A DNA stretch of 64,000 nucleotides from Trinickia sp. Y13 (lineage in GTDB: Bacteria; Pseudomonadota; Gammaproteobacteria; Burkholderiales; Burkholderiaceae). Below are positions 46,800 through 55,703 of this stretch, piece by piece (position 1 is the stretch's first letter; each line of letters opens with the position of its first letter). The DNA is taken from the NCBI RefSeq assembly GCF_029522115.1, contig NZ_JAKWFK010000001.1, positions 434,001 to 498,000 on the forward strand. Direction: 5' to 3'. The position numbers and the translations under genes were made by a program. The notes below the pieces were generated by a model. That model saw only the letters and a list, made by a program, of their open reading frames with translations, made no database searches and was not told the DNA's origin.

Positions 46800-47918
46800 T
46801 TACGCGGGAACGGCCGAGAAGCGGTTGACGTCGAACGCGTCGAGCGGTGTCTCGGTGGCGCCGTCGATCACGAGATCGGCGAGCACCTCGCCGACGCCCG
46901 GGGCGAGGAGAAACCCGCCGCCGGAAAAACCGAATGCATGGAGCAAGCGCGGCACATGGCGGCTCGCACCGATGATCGGATTGTGGTCCGGCGTGCAGCC
47001 TTCCACGCCGCTCCAGGTCCGAATCAGCAGCGCGTCCCGCAGGGCGGGCAACAGCGCGCACGCGTCGCGCATCACCGCGCGCGTCGTGTCGGACGACGGT
47101 TGCGCAAAATCGCCATCGCCATGACCGCGTCCTCCGCCGATCACGCAATTGCCGCGCGCCACTTGTCGCGCATAAATGCCTCCGCCGAATACGCCGAGGT
47201 TGTGCTCGAGAAAATACGGCAGCGGCTCGGTCACCCACATGTTCGGGTAGATCGGCTTCATCGGCACCGCGTCGCCGAAGCGCTCGGCCAACGTGCCGGC
47301 CCAGGCGCCCGCGGCGTTGACGAGCCAATCGGCTTCGTACGTTTGTTCGCCGGCGCGCAGCAAAAAGCGATTGCCGTCGTGCTCTGCATGCTCGAGCGCC
47401 GTCAGCTCGCGCACGTCGGCGCCGGCTTCGCGCGCCGCCCGTGCGAACGCAGGCGACACGAGACGCGGGTTCGCGTGCCCGTCGCTCGTACACAGCGAAC
47501 CGCCGACCGCCGCGACGCCGAGCCACGGATAGCGCCGCCGAAACGCCGCGCCCGAGATCAGTTGCAATGGGAGCCCATGCTCCGCCGCGATCTTCGCGTA
47601 GGCTTCGAGGCCTTCGAGATCGCCTTCGCTGCGAGCCAATCGCAAATGGCCCGACACGACGAATTCGCCGTCGATCCCGATCCGTTCGCCGAGCCGGTCC
47701 CAGATGCGCCGAGCACGTAACGCAAGCGGCAATTGCTCCGCTGGGCGGCCCTGACAGCGCACGCCGCCGTAATTGACGCCGCTTGCTTGCGCACCGCAGT
47801 AACGTCGCTCGATCAACAGCACGCGCATGCCGCGGCGCGCGAGTGCCAGCGCGGCCGATGAGCCGACCAGCCCGCCGCCGACGACGGCCACCTCATATTG
47901 CCGCGCCGGCCTATTCAT
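46800..47918 (-). CDS. FAD-dependent amine/amino-acid dehydrogenase, beta subunit (HcnC/OoxB-like)
   Basis: A 372-residue DadA-like flavoprotein. VAVVGGGLVGSSAALALARRG near residue 10 binds FAD; FGFSGGGFLLAPGVGEVLADL near residue 325 closes the FAD site. GVNYGGVRCQG is typical of the HcnC, opine-oxidase B and D-hydroxyproline dehydrogenase group. Its ATG lies 8 bp inside the end of the alpha-subunit gene. It supplies the substrate-oxidising site of the three-subunit enzyme. The match does not distinguish opine, proline-type or glycine (cyanide-forming) oxidation; the linked importer argues against cyanide synthesis. Confidence 0.82.
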   Translation of the reverse strand: MNRPARQYEVAVVGGGLVGSSAALALARRGMRVLLIERRYCGAQASGVNYGGVRCQGRPAEQLPLALRARRIWDRLGERIGIDGEFVVSGHLRLARSEGDLEGLEAYAKIAAEHGLPLQLISGAAFRRRYPWLGVAAVGGSLCTSDGHANPRLVSPAFARAAREAGADVRELTALEHAEHDGNRFLLRAGEQTYEADWLVNAAGAWAGTLAERFGDAVPMKPIYPNMWVTEPLPYFLEHNLGVFGGGIYARQVARGNCVIGGGRGHGDGDFAQPSSDTTRAVMRDACALLPALRDALLIRTWSGVEGCTPDHNPIIGASRHVPRLLHAFGFSGGGFLLAPGVGEVLADLVIDGATETPLDAFDVNRFSAVPA

Positions 47919-49437
47919 CGCGCGCGTCCTCCGGCACCGGTGCGACTTGCTCGTCGCACAGCGCCGCGGCAAGCGGAACCGGCTTGATCGGCGCCTGCGC
48001 GCGCAAGCGGCCGAGCGCCTGCGGCGGTAACCCGGACTCCGCCGCGAGCAGCGCCATCGCCGCTTCACCGCACATGCGGCCTTGACAGCGCCCCATGCCC
48101 ACCCGGGTCAGCGCTTTCAGACGATTGATCTCGGTGGCCGCGCCCGATCGAATGCAACGGCGCACCGTGCCCGCATCGATCTCTTCACAGCGGCAGACGG
48201 TCATGGTATCGGGCCAAGAGCGCGCGCGCTCGAAGGGCGCGGGAAATGCGGTTTCGATGCCCGCGCGAAACGTTGCGATGCGCTGCAATGCGCGACGCGT
48301 CGAAGTGGCCGCGTCGACGCGCCCGCTTATCCGTTTCATCGACGATTGCGCTTCGGCATCCAAATCATCGAGCAGCGCCAGTGCAGCGAGGCGGCCAGCG
48401 TGTTCGGCCGCATCGGCCCCGGCGATCCCCGCGCCGTCGCCTGCCACGTAGACCCCGCGCATCGAGGTGCGTCCCGCTTCGTCACGCTCGGGCAGCCAGC
48501 AATGGTTGAGCGCGTCGTAGCGGAAGCGGCAACCGGCGAGATCGGCAAGCTGCGTTTCGGGCCGCAAACCGAAACCGATGCCGACTGCATCGCATTGCAG
48601 CGTCCACACCGGCGTGCCGGCGTTTCCCCGGTCGTCCTTCGCGCGCCACGCGATGCCGGTCACTTGCGTTTCGCCGCGAATCTGCTCGAGCGACACGCCG
48701 CGCTCGATCGGCACACCGTGCGCGCGCAGCCAGCCGACGTAATAGAGCCCCTTGGCCAGCACGGCGGGCTGTGCGGCGAGCTTAGGCAGCGCCGCCGCTT
48801 GCTTGCCGATGCCGTTGCTATCGAGGATGGCGAGCACCTGTGCGCCGGCTTTCGCGTACTGATAGGCGACGAGGTAGAGCAAGGGCCCCGTTCCCGCGAA
48901 CACGACGCGCCGTCCAATCGCACAGCCTTGCGCTTTCAACGCGGTTTGCGCCGCGCCCAGCGTGAAGACGCCGGGCAAGGTCCACCCCGGCACCGGCAGC
49001 ACACGGTCGGTCGCGCCGCTCGCGATGATCAGATGCGAGAACGGAAGGGTTTGCTCGCGTGTGCCGCACAACGTAGCGAGATGGCCGACGATGCTCGCGC
49101 TGTCGTTCGTCCCGGGGCCGAGGGGGCGCCGATCGTCACCGCGTTCGGCGTTCGTCTCGCAGGCCCATGCCAGGGTGTTGGGACGGTAGTCAAGCTGCGA
49201 TAGCAAGTTCGCCATTGCGGCATGGAGCGCGATGGCTTTGCGTGCCTCGAAGCCGTAGAGGGCTTGGGCGGGCCGTCGAAACAGCGCGCCTTCGGGCGGT
49301 TGCCGATAGATCTGGCCGCCCCAGCGCGCGTTCTCGTCGATCACGACCGGATGCAGGCCCGCCTCGACGAGCGTTTGCGCGGCCCGCACCCCGGCCGGTC
49401 CTGCGCCGACGATTACGATGTTGGCGGAATGCGTCAT
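47911..49437 (-). CDS. NAD(P)/FAD-binding dehydrogenase, alpha subunit (HcnB/OoxA-like)
   Basis: A 508-residue flavoprotein. IVIVGAGPAGVRAAQTLVEAG at residues 7-27 is the FAD loop, VVFAGTGPLLYLVAYQYAKAG near residue 166 the second nucleotide loop, and GVYVAGDGAGIAGADAAEHAG near residue 345 the FAD end. Near the C-terminus four Cys (CRCEE, then CQGRMC about 32 residues on) form a BFD-like [2Fe-2S] site. Its ends overlap both neighbours, so the three subunit genes are translated together. Confidence 0.85.
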   Translation of the reverse strand: MTHSANIVIVGAGPAGVRAAQTLVEAGLHPVVIDENARWGGQIYRQPPEGALFRRPAQALYGFEARKAIALHAAMANLLSQLDYRPNTLAWACETNAERGDDRRPLGPGTNDSASIVGHLATLCGTREQTLPFSHLIIASGATDRVLPVPGWTLPGVFTLGAAQTALKAQGCAIGRRVVFAGTGPLLYLVAYQYAKAGAQVLAILDSNGIGKQAAALPKLAAQPAVLAKGLYYVGWLRAHGVPIERGVSLEQIRGETQVTGIAWRAKDDRGNAGTPVWTLQCDAVGIGFGLRPETQLADLAGCRFRYDALNHCWLPERDEAGRTSMRGVYVAGDGAGIAGADAAEHAGRLAALALLDDLDAEAQSSMKRISGRVDAATSTRRALQRIATFRAGIETAFPAPFERARSWPDTMTVCRCEEIDAGTVRRCIRSGAATEINRLKALTRVGMGRCQGRMCGEAAMALLAAESGLPPQALGRLRAQAPIKPVPLAAALCDEQVAPVPEDARDE

Positions 49438-49760
49438 GGCGCTCGACCCTCGCCGGCGCCGTGCGCATCGACACCGGTGGTGCGCAGCCGCATGCCGCTT
49501 TCTATCGGTGTCGAACAGGCGCGCAGCCGTCGCCCGTCTTCGGTGCGGATCCAGCAGTCTTGGCAGGCGCCGATGAGACACAATCCCGCGCGCGGCTCGC
49601 CGCTGAAGTCGGACACGCGCAGCGCATGGCGCTTGGTCAGGATCGCCGTGAGCACGGTATCGCCCTCGAGCGCGCTCGTCGGCACCCCGTCGAGCGTGAA
49701 GAAAACGGGCGCGCGGTGGGCTTCGGCCAGACGTACGAGTTGCCCTGCATCATGAGACAT
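49434..49760 (-). CDS. (2Fe-2S)-binding small subunit (HcnA/OoxG-like)
   Basis: A 108-residue protein with a plant-type ferredoxin-like core: GLCLIGACQDCWI holds three Cys near residues 61-69, with RAC about 11 residues later. It passes electrons from the flavin subunits. The stop overlaps the alpha subunit start by ATGA, and it follows the second permease by 51 bp, joining the transport and enzyme halves of the operon. Confidence 0.87.
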   Translation of the reverse strand: MSHDAGQLVRLAEAHRAPVFFTLDGVPTSALEGDTVLTAILTKRHALRVSDFSGEPRAGLCLIGACQDCWIRTEDGRRLRACSTPIESGMRLRTTGVDAHGAGEGRAP

Positions 49761-49811
49761 ATTTAGGTATCCTAATTACTGATAGGCGGCGCGACGAATG
49801 CGACCGCTTCG

Positions 49812-50606
49812 TCAGTGTTGCCCGATCAGGATGCGATTCAAGCCGTATGCGCGGTCGAGCAGCAACATCGCGGCGGCGGTCACGAAGATGACCAGCGTCG
49901 ACACCGACGCCATCATCGGATCGATCGATTCGGTCGCGTACATGTACATCCGAACGGGCAACGTAACCGTCTGAGGCGACGTGACGAAGATCGACATCGT
50001 CAGTTCGTCGAAGCTGTTGATGAATGCGAGCAGCCATCCGCCGGTGATGCCCGGCACGATCATCGGCAGCGTGACGCGCCGAAACGTCGTCCACCCGGTC
50101 GCGCCCAGCGACTGCGCCGCATGCTCCACGCTGCGATCGAGGCCGGTGGCGGCGGCGAGCACGAGCCGCAGCACGAACGGCGTCACCATCACCGTGTGGG
50201 CGAGCACGAGCCAAGTGAAGGACCCCGTCGCGCCGATCAGGGCGAAAAAGCGCAGCAGCGCGATACCGAGCACGAGTCCGGGAATGACGAGCGGCGAGAG
50301 CAGTAGTGCGTTCAGGAAATCCCTGCCCGGAAAACGTGCGCGCGCGATCGCCAGTCCCGCGGGCAAGGCAAGGGCGAGCGAGAGCGTTGCCGAAACGAAG
50401 GCGAGCTTGATGCTCGTGAAGAAGGCCGTTATGAAATCCGGGTAGTTCATGATCGCGCGAAACCAGCGCAGCGAGAGGCCGTGCGTGGGCAAGGTCAGCG
50501 TTTCCTCCGGTGTGAACGCGACCAGCACGACGATGACGAGCGGCGCCAGCACGAACGCGATGACGAGCGCGTGGAAGGCGAGGGCGAAAGGACCGTTGCG
50601 TCGCAT
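49812..50606 (-). CDS. ABC transporter permease (PotC type)
   Basis: A 264-residue inner-membrane protein with about six helices. The binding-protein-dependent transport signature AAQSLGATGWTTFRRVTLPMIVPGI near residue 150 contacts the ATPase, and FINSFDELTMSIFV is typical of PotC. It follows the PotB-type gene by 15 bp. Part of the polyamine-type importer with the ATPase (51538) and binding protein (45722). Confidence 0.9.
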   Translation of the reverse strand: MRRNGPFALAFHALVIAFVLAPLVIVVLVAFTPEETLTLPTHGLSLRWFRAIMNYPDFITAFFTSIKLAFVSATLSLALALPAGLAIARARFPGRDFLNALLLSPLVIPGLVLGIALLRFFALIGATGSFTWLVLAHTVMVTPFVLRLVLAAATGLDRSVEHAAQSLGATGWTTFRRVTLPMIVPGITGGWLLAFINSFDELTMSIFVTSPQTVTLPVRMYMYATESIDPMMASVSTLVIFVTAAAMLLLDRAYGLNRILIGQH

Positions 50607-50621
50607 GTCGATTTCCTTGGC

Positions 50622-51554
50622 TCAACCCATGCTGCGGCCGTAACGGCGCTCGAGCATGCGGTAGTAGGTGAGCATGATGACGAGGTTGGCGACGAGCAGC
50701 AGCAGCGCGATGCACGCCCCGAGCGGCCAGTTCAGCGAGCCGAGGAATTGGTCGTACACGGCGGTCGCGGCCACCTTCAGGCGCCGTCCGCCGAGCAAAC
50801 CGGGGATCGCGAAGGCACTCGCCGATAGCCCGAACACCATGAGGCTGCCGGAGAGCACGCCCGGCATGACTTGCGGCAGCACGATGCGGCGCAGCGTGGT
50901 GGCCGGCGAGGCCATCAGCGAAAGCGCCGCTTGCTCCGTTTGCGGGTCGAGCTTTTGCAACGCGGTCCAGACGGGAATCACCATGAACGGCAGCATCACG
51001 TGAACGAGCGCGATGACGATTGCGAACGACGTGTATTCGAGCTTGTAGGGGCCGAGGCCAATCAGGCCGAACGCTTGATTGACGATGCCCGCCGTGCCGA
51101 GCAGCATGCTCCAGCCGAACGCGCGCACGACCACCGAGACGAGTAGCGGCGCGAGAATCACGAGCAAGAAAGCGGAGCGCCACGGGTCGCGCATTTTCGA
51201 CAGCACGTAGGCTTCCGGCGCGCCGATGGCAACGCACAGCAGCGTCGTGATCGCGGCGATGCCGAACGTGCGCAAGAAGATCGTTTGGTAATAAGACGAA
51301 GCCAAGACATCGGCGTAGTTGCCGAATTGGAAGGCCGCGATGGGCCCGCTTGCCGGATCGAATCGATAGAACGTCAAGACGAGCGTCATGGCGAGCGGCA
51401 CGATCACGAGCGTCGCGAAGAGGGCAAAGGCCGGCGCGGCCAGCAGCCACATCGGCAGATACGCGCGCCACGGCGCGTGGACGCGAGCCAGCGAGGGCGA
51501 CGATCCGGCCGTGCGGGCGGCGGCTTCGAGTGCGGCATTAGCCATGGCGCGCAT
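50622..51554 (-). CDS. ABC transporter permease (PotB type)
   Basis: A 310-residue inner-membrane protein with about six helices and a longer N-terminus than PotC. The ATPase-contact loop reads AALSLMASPATTLRRIVLPQVMPGVLSG near residue 210. Its start overlaps the end of the ATPase gene by 17 bp. It pairs with the PotC-type subunit as heterodimeric channel. Confidence 0.9.
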   Translation of the reverse strand: MRAMANAALEAAARTAGSSPSLARVHAPWRAYLPMWLLAAPAFALFATLVIVPLAMTLVLTFYRFDPASGPIAAFQFGNYADVLASSYYQTIFLRTFGIAAITTLLCVAIGAPEAYVLSKMRDPWRSAFLLVILAPLLVSVVVRAFGWSMLLGTAGIVNQAFGLIGLGPYKLEYTSFAIVIALVHVMLPFMVIPVWTALQKLDPQTEQAALSLMASPATTLRRIVLPQVMPGVLSGSLMVFGLSASAFAIPGLLGGRRLKVAATAVYDQFLGSLNWPLGACIALLLLVANLVIMLTYYRMLERRYGRSMG

Positions 51555-52626
51555 CCCTCGCGACGAAGCGCACGGCTTCGCTCTTCCAATCGATGCCGAC
51601 GGTGTCGCCTTCGGCGAGCGGCTCGTCGCCTTCGTTCTGACAGCACACGAGGATCTCGCCCAAGCGACAATCGACGCGGTACAACCACTGGCTGCCGAGG
51701 AAGAAGCGGCTCGAGATCGTGGCAGGCAAACGGCCGCCGCCGGATGCGTTCAGACGAACTTTCTCCGGGCGGATGCATATTGTGACGGCATCGCCGATCG
51801 CCGGCCTATCGCGCTGCTGCGAATGCGGGCCGTGACCGATATCGATGCGCTCGGCGCCGAGATCGATCTGCGTGCGCGCGTCGTCGGCCGCAACGACGGT
51901 GCCGGAGAACAAGTTGGCTTTGCCGATGAACTCGGAGACGAAACGATTTTCCGGGCGCTCGTAGGCGTGGTACGGCGTATCGACTTGCGTGATGCGGCCT
52001 GCCTCCATGACGACGACGCGGTCGCTGATCGAGAGCGCTTCCGACTGATCGTGCGTGACCATGATCGTCGTCGTGCCGATGCGCCGTTGAATCGCGCGCA
52101 ACTCGAATTGCATTTCCTCGCGCAGCTTGGCGTCGAGATTGGACATCGGCTCGTCGAGCAGGAGCACGGGCGGCGCGATGACGATCGCTCGCGCCAGCGC
52201 GACGCGCTGCCGCTGCCCGCCCGAAAGCTCGCGCGGAAAGCGCTGCGCAAGCGGCTCGAGCCGCACGAGCGCCAGCGCCTCGCGCACGCGCTCGTCGCTT
52301 TCCTTTTTGGTTACGCGCCGCATTTCCAAGCCGAAGCTCACGTTTTGCGCGACCGTCATATGCGGAAACAGCGCATAACTTTGGAATACGATGCCCAGGC
52401 CGCGCTGGTTCGGTTTCATCTCGGTGATGTCGCGGCCGTCGAGCACGATGCGTCCGCTCGTCGTTTGCACGAAACCGGCGATCATCTGCAGCGTGGTGGT
52501 CTTGCCGCAACCCGAGGGGCCGAGCAAGGAGACGAATTCGCCTTTCTCCACCGATAGATTCAGATCGGTGACCGCGTGCATGGTGCCGAAGGACTTCGAA
52601 ACGTCGGCAAGCGTGAGGAACGACAT
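51538..52626 (-). CDS. ABC transporter ATP-binding protein (PotA type)
   Basis: A 362-residue ATPase. Walker [10 protein letters not shown] at residues 36-44, Q-loop near residue 83 ([12 protein letters not shown]), signature [14 protein letters not shown], Walker [13 protein letters not shown] and H-loop [10 protein letters not shown], then a TOBE regulatory domain from residue 270. I chose the ATG at 52626 ([14 protein letters not shown]). It is the first gene of the importer/dehydrogenase operon. The 305-bp gap upstream holds a repeat shared with the IclR gene. Confidence 0.93.
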   Translation of the reverse strand: MSFLTLADVSKSFGTMHAVTDLNLSVEKGEFVSLLGPSGCGKTTTLQMIAGFVQTTSGRIVLDGRDITEMKPNQRGLGIVFQSYALFPHMTVAQNVSFGLEMRRVTKKESDERVREALALVRLEPLAQRFPRELSGGQRQRVALARAIVIAPPVLLLDEPMSNLDAKLREEMQFELRAIQRRIGTTTIMVTHDQSEALSISDRVVVMEAGRITQVDTPYHAYERPENRFVSEFIGKANLFSGTVVAADDARTQIDLGAERIDIGHGPHSQQRDRPAIGDAVTICIRPEKVRLNASGGGRLPATISSRFFLGSQWLYRVDCRLGEILVCCQNEGDEPLAEGDTVGIDWKSEAVRFVARDARHG

Positions 52627-52931
52627 GGTCCGGCTCCTGGGAAGCGATGACCCGGCGATGGGGGCGCGTCGGGTCTCTGAGGCTGAATGGATTCTGTGCA
52701 GCCATATCAGGCGCGTCAATTTGGAATTCCGCTAAACGGGAAGAAAATCGAAAACATTCCATTGAACGAAACGAACCAGCAGAAAACCTCTCAACGTCTT
52801 TCATGCCGTGTAGCGAGGGTTTGCCCCGAGTGCAGTCGGCTTTCGAGGCAAAGGATGCAAAAAGCTGCGATACTTCCGGCACGAACGGGTCCGGGAAAAC
52901 CTTCCGTTGAACGAAACTCGAGGATCGGCAG
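52627..52931. promoter_or_regulatory. Divergent regulatory region with a 23-bp direct repeat
   Basis: GAAAAC-N-TTCC-R-TTGAACGAAAC occurs at 52750-52772 and at 52895-52917, differing at two positions and spaced 145 bp. The first is 124 bp before the ATPase start, the second 15 bp before the IclR start. A looser relative, TTCCGCTAAACGGGAA, is at 52727-52742. The repeats are likely binding sites of the adjacent IclR protein, giving control of the operon and of itself. Confidence 0.6.
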
Positions 52932-53819
52932 ATGGGCGTTAGGGCAGCGCGAAGCGATATGGGCGGGACCGCTGACGAGCAGGGCAGCGCCGACGCACCC
53001 AACGTCGGCATGTTGCCGCGCGCATTTGCGCTCATCCGAGCGCTGGCGGCGCTGCAAGCGAGCGGTGCGCGCGTCACCCAACTTGCGAAAGCGGTCGGCC
53101 TCACGCAAGGCACGACGCATCGAATCTTGCGCGCGCTGATTGCGGAAGGGATGGTCGAGCAAGACGAGCGCTCGAAGCTTTATCGGCTCGGCGTCGATTT
53201 CTTCGCGTTGGCGGCGCAGGCGGGCAACCCCGGGGGGCTGCGCAATTTGTGCCGGCCCGCGTTGTTGCGACTCTGCGCCAGCCTGGGCGAGACGATCTTC
53301 CTGCTGGCCAAGAGCGGCTTCGATGCGGTGTGCCTCGATCTTTGCGAGGGTCCGTTCCCGATCCGCTCGTTCACGAACGATGTGGGCGGGCGCATCGCGC
53401 TCGGCGTCGGGCAGGGCAGTCTCGCAATCCTCGCGTTCGTGCCCGAGGCCGAACGCGAGGAGATCATCCGCTTCAACGTGCCGCGCATTCGCGGTTACGG
53501 CATGCTCGACGAAGTGTATCTGCGCACGGAAATAGAACGGGTGCGGCAACTCGGCTATGCCGCGCGCAATAGCGGCGTGCTCGAAGGCATGGCCGGCGTG
53601 GCGGTGCCGATTCTCGACCGCACCGGCACGGCCGTTGCGGCGCTGAGCGTTGGCACGCTCGCGTCGCGGCTGGGCGACGATCGGCTGCCGATGGTGGTGG
53701 AGCTCCTTAGGCGCCAAGCGGAGGCGATCGGCCCGCTGACCAATCCGTTCGATGCCGCGCTCAAACGGCGGCCCGCGCACGGTCTCGTTGCGCCGTCCGA
53801 AGGCGAGCGCGTTGCGTGA
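52932..53819 (+). CDS. IclR-family transcriptional regulator
   Basis: A 295-residue regulator. N-terminal winged helix: LPRAFALIRALAALQASGAR, then VTQLAKAVGLTQGTTHRILRAL, followed by the GAF-like effector domain (GLRNLCRPALLRLCASLGETIFLL; later GMAGVAVPILDRTGTAVAALSV). It is divergent from the importer/dehydrogenase operon, which it should control. The first ATG at 52932 gives a 26-residue lead before the DNA-binding part; ATG 53010 is an alternative. Confidence 0.9.
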   Translation: MGVRAARSDMGGTADEQGSADAPNVGMLPRAFALIRALAALQASGARVTQLAKAVGLTQGTTHRILRALIAEGMVEQDERSKLYRLGVDFFALAAQAGNPGGLRNLCRPALLRLCASLGETIFLLAKSGFDAVCLDLCEGPFPIRSFTNDVGGRIALGVGQGSLAILAFVPEAEREEIIRFNVPRIRGYGMLDEVYLRTEIERVRQLGYAARNSGVLEGMAGVAVPILDRTGTAVAALSVGTLASRLGDDRLPMVVELLRRQAEAIGPLTNPFDAALKRRPAHGLVAPSEGERVA

Positions 53820-53894
53820 CTCGCGCCGGCCGCGGCAATGCAGACGCCGAAGTCCGGTAAACTCACACCTTTCGCTCGCATTTTGCTGCGCTAT

Positions 53895-54593
53895 ATGACC
53901 CAAGACGAACTCAAACGATTGGTCGGCCAAGCCGCCGCCGACTATGTGAATGTCCATGTTGCCGAAGGCGCCGTGATCGGCGTCGGCACCGGCTCGACGG
54001 CAAACTGCTTCATCGATGCGATAGCGGCGCACAAGCATCGCTACCGCGGCGCGATCTCGAGTTCGGTTGCCACCACGGCGCGGCTGCAGCAGCATGGCAT
54101 TGCGGTGTTCGATCTCAATGAGGTCGAGTCGCTGCCCGTCTATGTCGACGGCGCCGATGAAATCGATCCGGCCGGCGCCATGATCAAAGGCGGCGGCGGA
54201 GCGCTCACGCGCGAGAAGATCGTGGCCTCGGTCGCGGAAGTATTCGTCTGCATCGCCGATGCCTCCAAGCGCGTGCCCGTGCTCGGCGGCTTTCCTCTGC
54301 CGGTGGAAGTCGTGCCGATGGCGCGCACGGCCATCGGGCGGCGGCTGGCTGCGCTCGGCGGCGTGCCTGTCTTGCGCGTGACGCAGGACGGCGCACCTTA
54401 TATCACGGACAACGGCAACGAAATCCTCGACGTGAAAAATCTCGCGATCGACAAGCCGTGCGTGTTCGAAGCGACCGTGAACGCCTGGCCGGGCGTGGTC
54501 ACCGTGGGCTTGTTCGCGAGCCGCGGCGCCGATCTTTGTTTGCTGGGCACCGAGCGCGGCGTCGAAACCGTCGATTTCCGCGCGCGCCGCTAA
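53895..54593 (+). CDS. rpiA: Ribose-5-phosphate isomerase A
   Basis: A 232-residue pentose-phosphate enzyme interconverting ribose 5-phosphate and ribulose 5-phosphate. [13 protein letters not shown] near residue 30, VDGADEIDP near residue 86 and [11 protein letters not shown] near residue 99 hold the phosphate-binding and catalytic (Asp, Glu, Lys) residues. I chose ATG 53895 ([18 protein letters not shown]), the usual family start; an upstream ATG at 53838 would add 19 residues. It follows the IclR gene by 75 bp but is a housekeeping gene. Confidence 0.95.
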   Translation: MTQDELKRLVGQAAADYVNVHVAEGAVIGVGTGSTANCFIDAIAAHKHRYRGAISSSVATTARLQQHGIAVFDLNEVESLPVYVDGADEIDPAGAMIKGGGGALTREKIVASVAEVFVCIADASKRVPVLGGFPLPVEVVPMARTAIGRRLAALGGVPVLRVTQDGAPYITDNGNEILDVKNLAIDKPCVFEATVNAWPGVVTVGLFASRGADLCLLGTERGVETVDFRARR

Positions 54594-54661
54594 CGGCTAA
54601 AGTCGGGACCGATTTTTGCCGTAGTCATGCTTGAGATGCGGTTTTGAGGATCGACGCGATT

Positions 54662-54898
54662 ATGCAACGCGAACTTCGGCAAGCCCTCGATACAGCCTAT
54701 TCGAGGCTGAGGGACGAGCAAGCGGAACCTACGGCGTTCGCCGGCAACTATGCGCTCGGCCTGGGCATCGTCGTCGGCGGGCAAGCCTGCGGCGGCATGA
54801 CGGAGCAAGAAGCGGCCGGCGAGCGCGCCCATCTGAGCATGCTCGCCGCGCTGTTCGAAGTCCAAGCACGAATAAGAAGCGAACTGAACGCCCGTTGA
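54662..54898 (+). CDS. Small hypothetical protein
   Basis: A frame of 78 residues from ATG 54662 (MQRELRQALDTAYSRLRDEQ), with GAGGA about 12 bases upstream; TTG 54644 would give 84. The product is a helical, Ala-rich soluble protein with a Gly-rich middle (NYALGLGIVVGGQACGGM). It has one Cys and no recognised domain. Codon use is like its neighbours, so I treat it as real. Function unknown. Confidence 0.55.
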   Translation: MQRELRQALDTAYSRLRDEQAEPTAFAGNYALGLGIVVGGQACGGMTEQEAAGERAHLSMLAALFEVQARIRSELNAR

Positions 54899-54968
54899 AA
54901 TCGACCGGGACGAAAATACTTAGTTGTGCGAAGCATTCGACGCTTGCCCGCGCCGAATGGGGCCGCGT

Positions 54969-55703
54969 TCAACTGATCGAATTGGTCTGACGCAGGCTGG
55001 GCAGGAGGCGGTCGAATTCGCGCTTCACGAGCCCGTAGCACTCGCAGGCGCGCGATTCGAGGCCCTTGCGATCGAGCACCTTGATGTGGCCGCGGCTGTG
55101 GTGGATCAATCCTTGATCGTGCAGCTTGCCCGCAGCTTCCGTGATCCCTTCCCGGCGCACTCCGAGCATGTCTGCGATCAGTTGTTGCGTGACGGCCAGA
55201 TCGTCCGTCGCCGCGCGATCGATTTCGATCAAGAGCCACCGGCACAACTGCTTGCTCAACGAATGATGGCGGTTGCATGCGGCCGTTTGCGCGACTTGCG
55301 TCAGCAGCGCTTGCATGTAGAGCAGCATCAAGCGGCGCAGCAAATCCGAGCGCGCGATCTCTTGCTTGAGCTGTTGCGCGCTCATGCGATAGGCGAAGCC
55401 CGAGCATTGCACTTGGACGCGGCTTGGCATCGTCTCGCCGCCCGTCAGCACTTGAACGCCCGTCATGCCTTCGCGCCCGACGGCGGCGAGCTCGACCGAG
55501 CCTCCGTCTTCCATCATCGAGAGCACCGAGATGATGGCGGTCGTCGGGAAGTAGACGTGGTGGATCTTGTGGCCGCAATCGCAGAGCAATTGTTCGGTGC
55601 GCAGATGGACCAACTCGAGGTGCGGCGTCAGCGCTTGCCATTCGTGCGGCGGCAATGCGCCAAGCAGATGATTGCCGTGGAGGTCGGATTGTAGCGTCAA
55701 CAT
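54969..55703 (-). CDS. Crp/Fnr-family transcriptional regulator
   Basis: A 244-residue regulator with an N-terminal cyclic-nucleotide-binding-like barrel (LLGALPPHEWQALTPHLELV; VYFPTTAIISVLSMMEDGGS) and a C-terminal winged helix (LAVTQQLIADMLGVRREGITEAAGKL). It lacks the N-terminal Cys cluster of oxygen-sensing FNR; only LLCDCG is seen near residue 42. It therefore is not the obvious oxygen sensor for the FNR boxes in this window, though it could respond to another redox or stress signal. GAGGA precedes the ATG. Confidence 0.88.
   Translation of the reverse strand: MLTLQSDLHGNHLLGALPPHEWQALTPHLELVHLRTEQLLCDCGHKIHHVYFPTTAIISVLSMMEDGGSVELAAVGREGMTGVQVLTGGETMPSRVQVQCSGFAYRMSAQQLKQEIARSDLLRRLMLLYMQALLTQVAQTAACNRHHSLSKQLCRWLLIEIDRAATDDLAVTQQLIADMLGVRREGITEAAGKLHDQGLIHHSRGHIKVLDRKGLESRACECYGLVKREFDRLLPSLRQTNSIS

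Noticed and set aside
46800-49760. Hydrogen cyanide synthase (hcnABC)
   Set aside because: The subunit make-up matches, but opine oxidases and hydroxyproline dehydrogenases share it, and the same operon contains a polyamine-type importer, so I give no hcn symbols.
54969-55703. The Crp/Fnr regulator as the oxygen sensor for the four boxes
   Set aside because: The N-terminal Cys cluster needed for an oxygen-labile Fe-S centre is missing; the true FNR/ANR is probably elsewhere in the genome.
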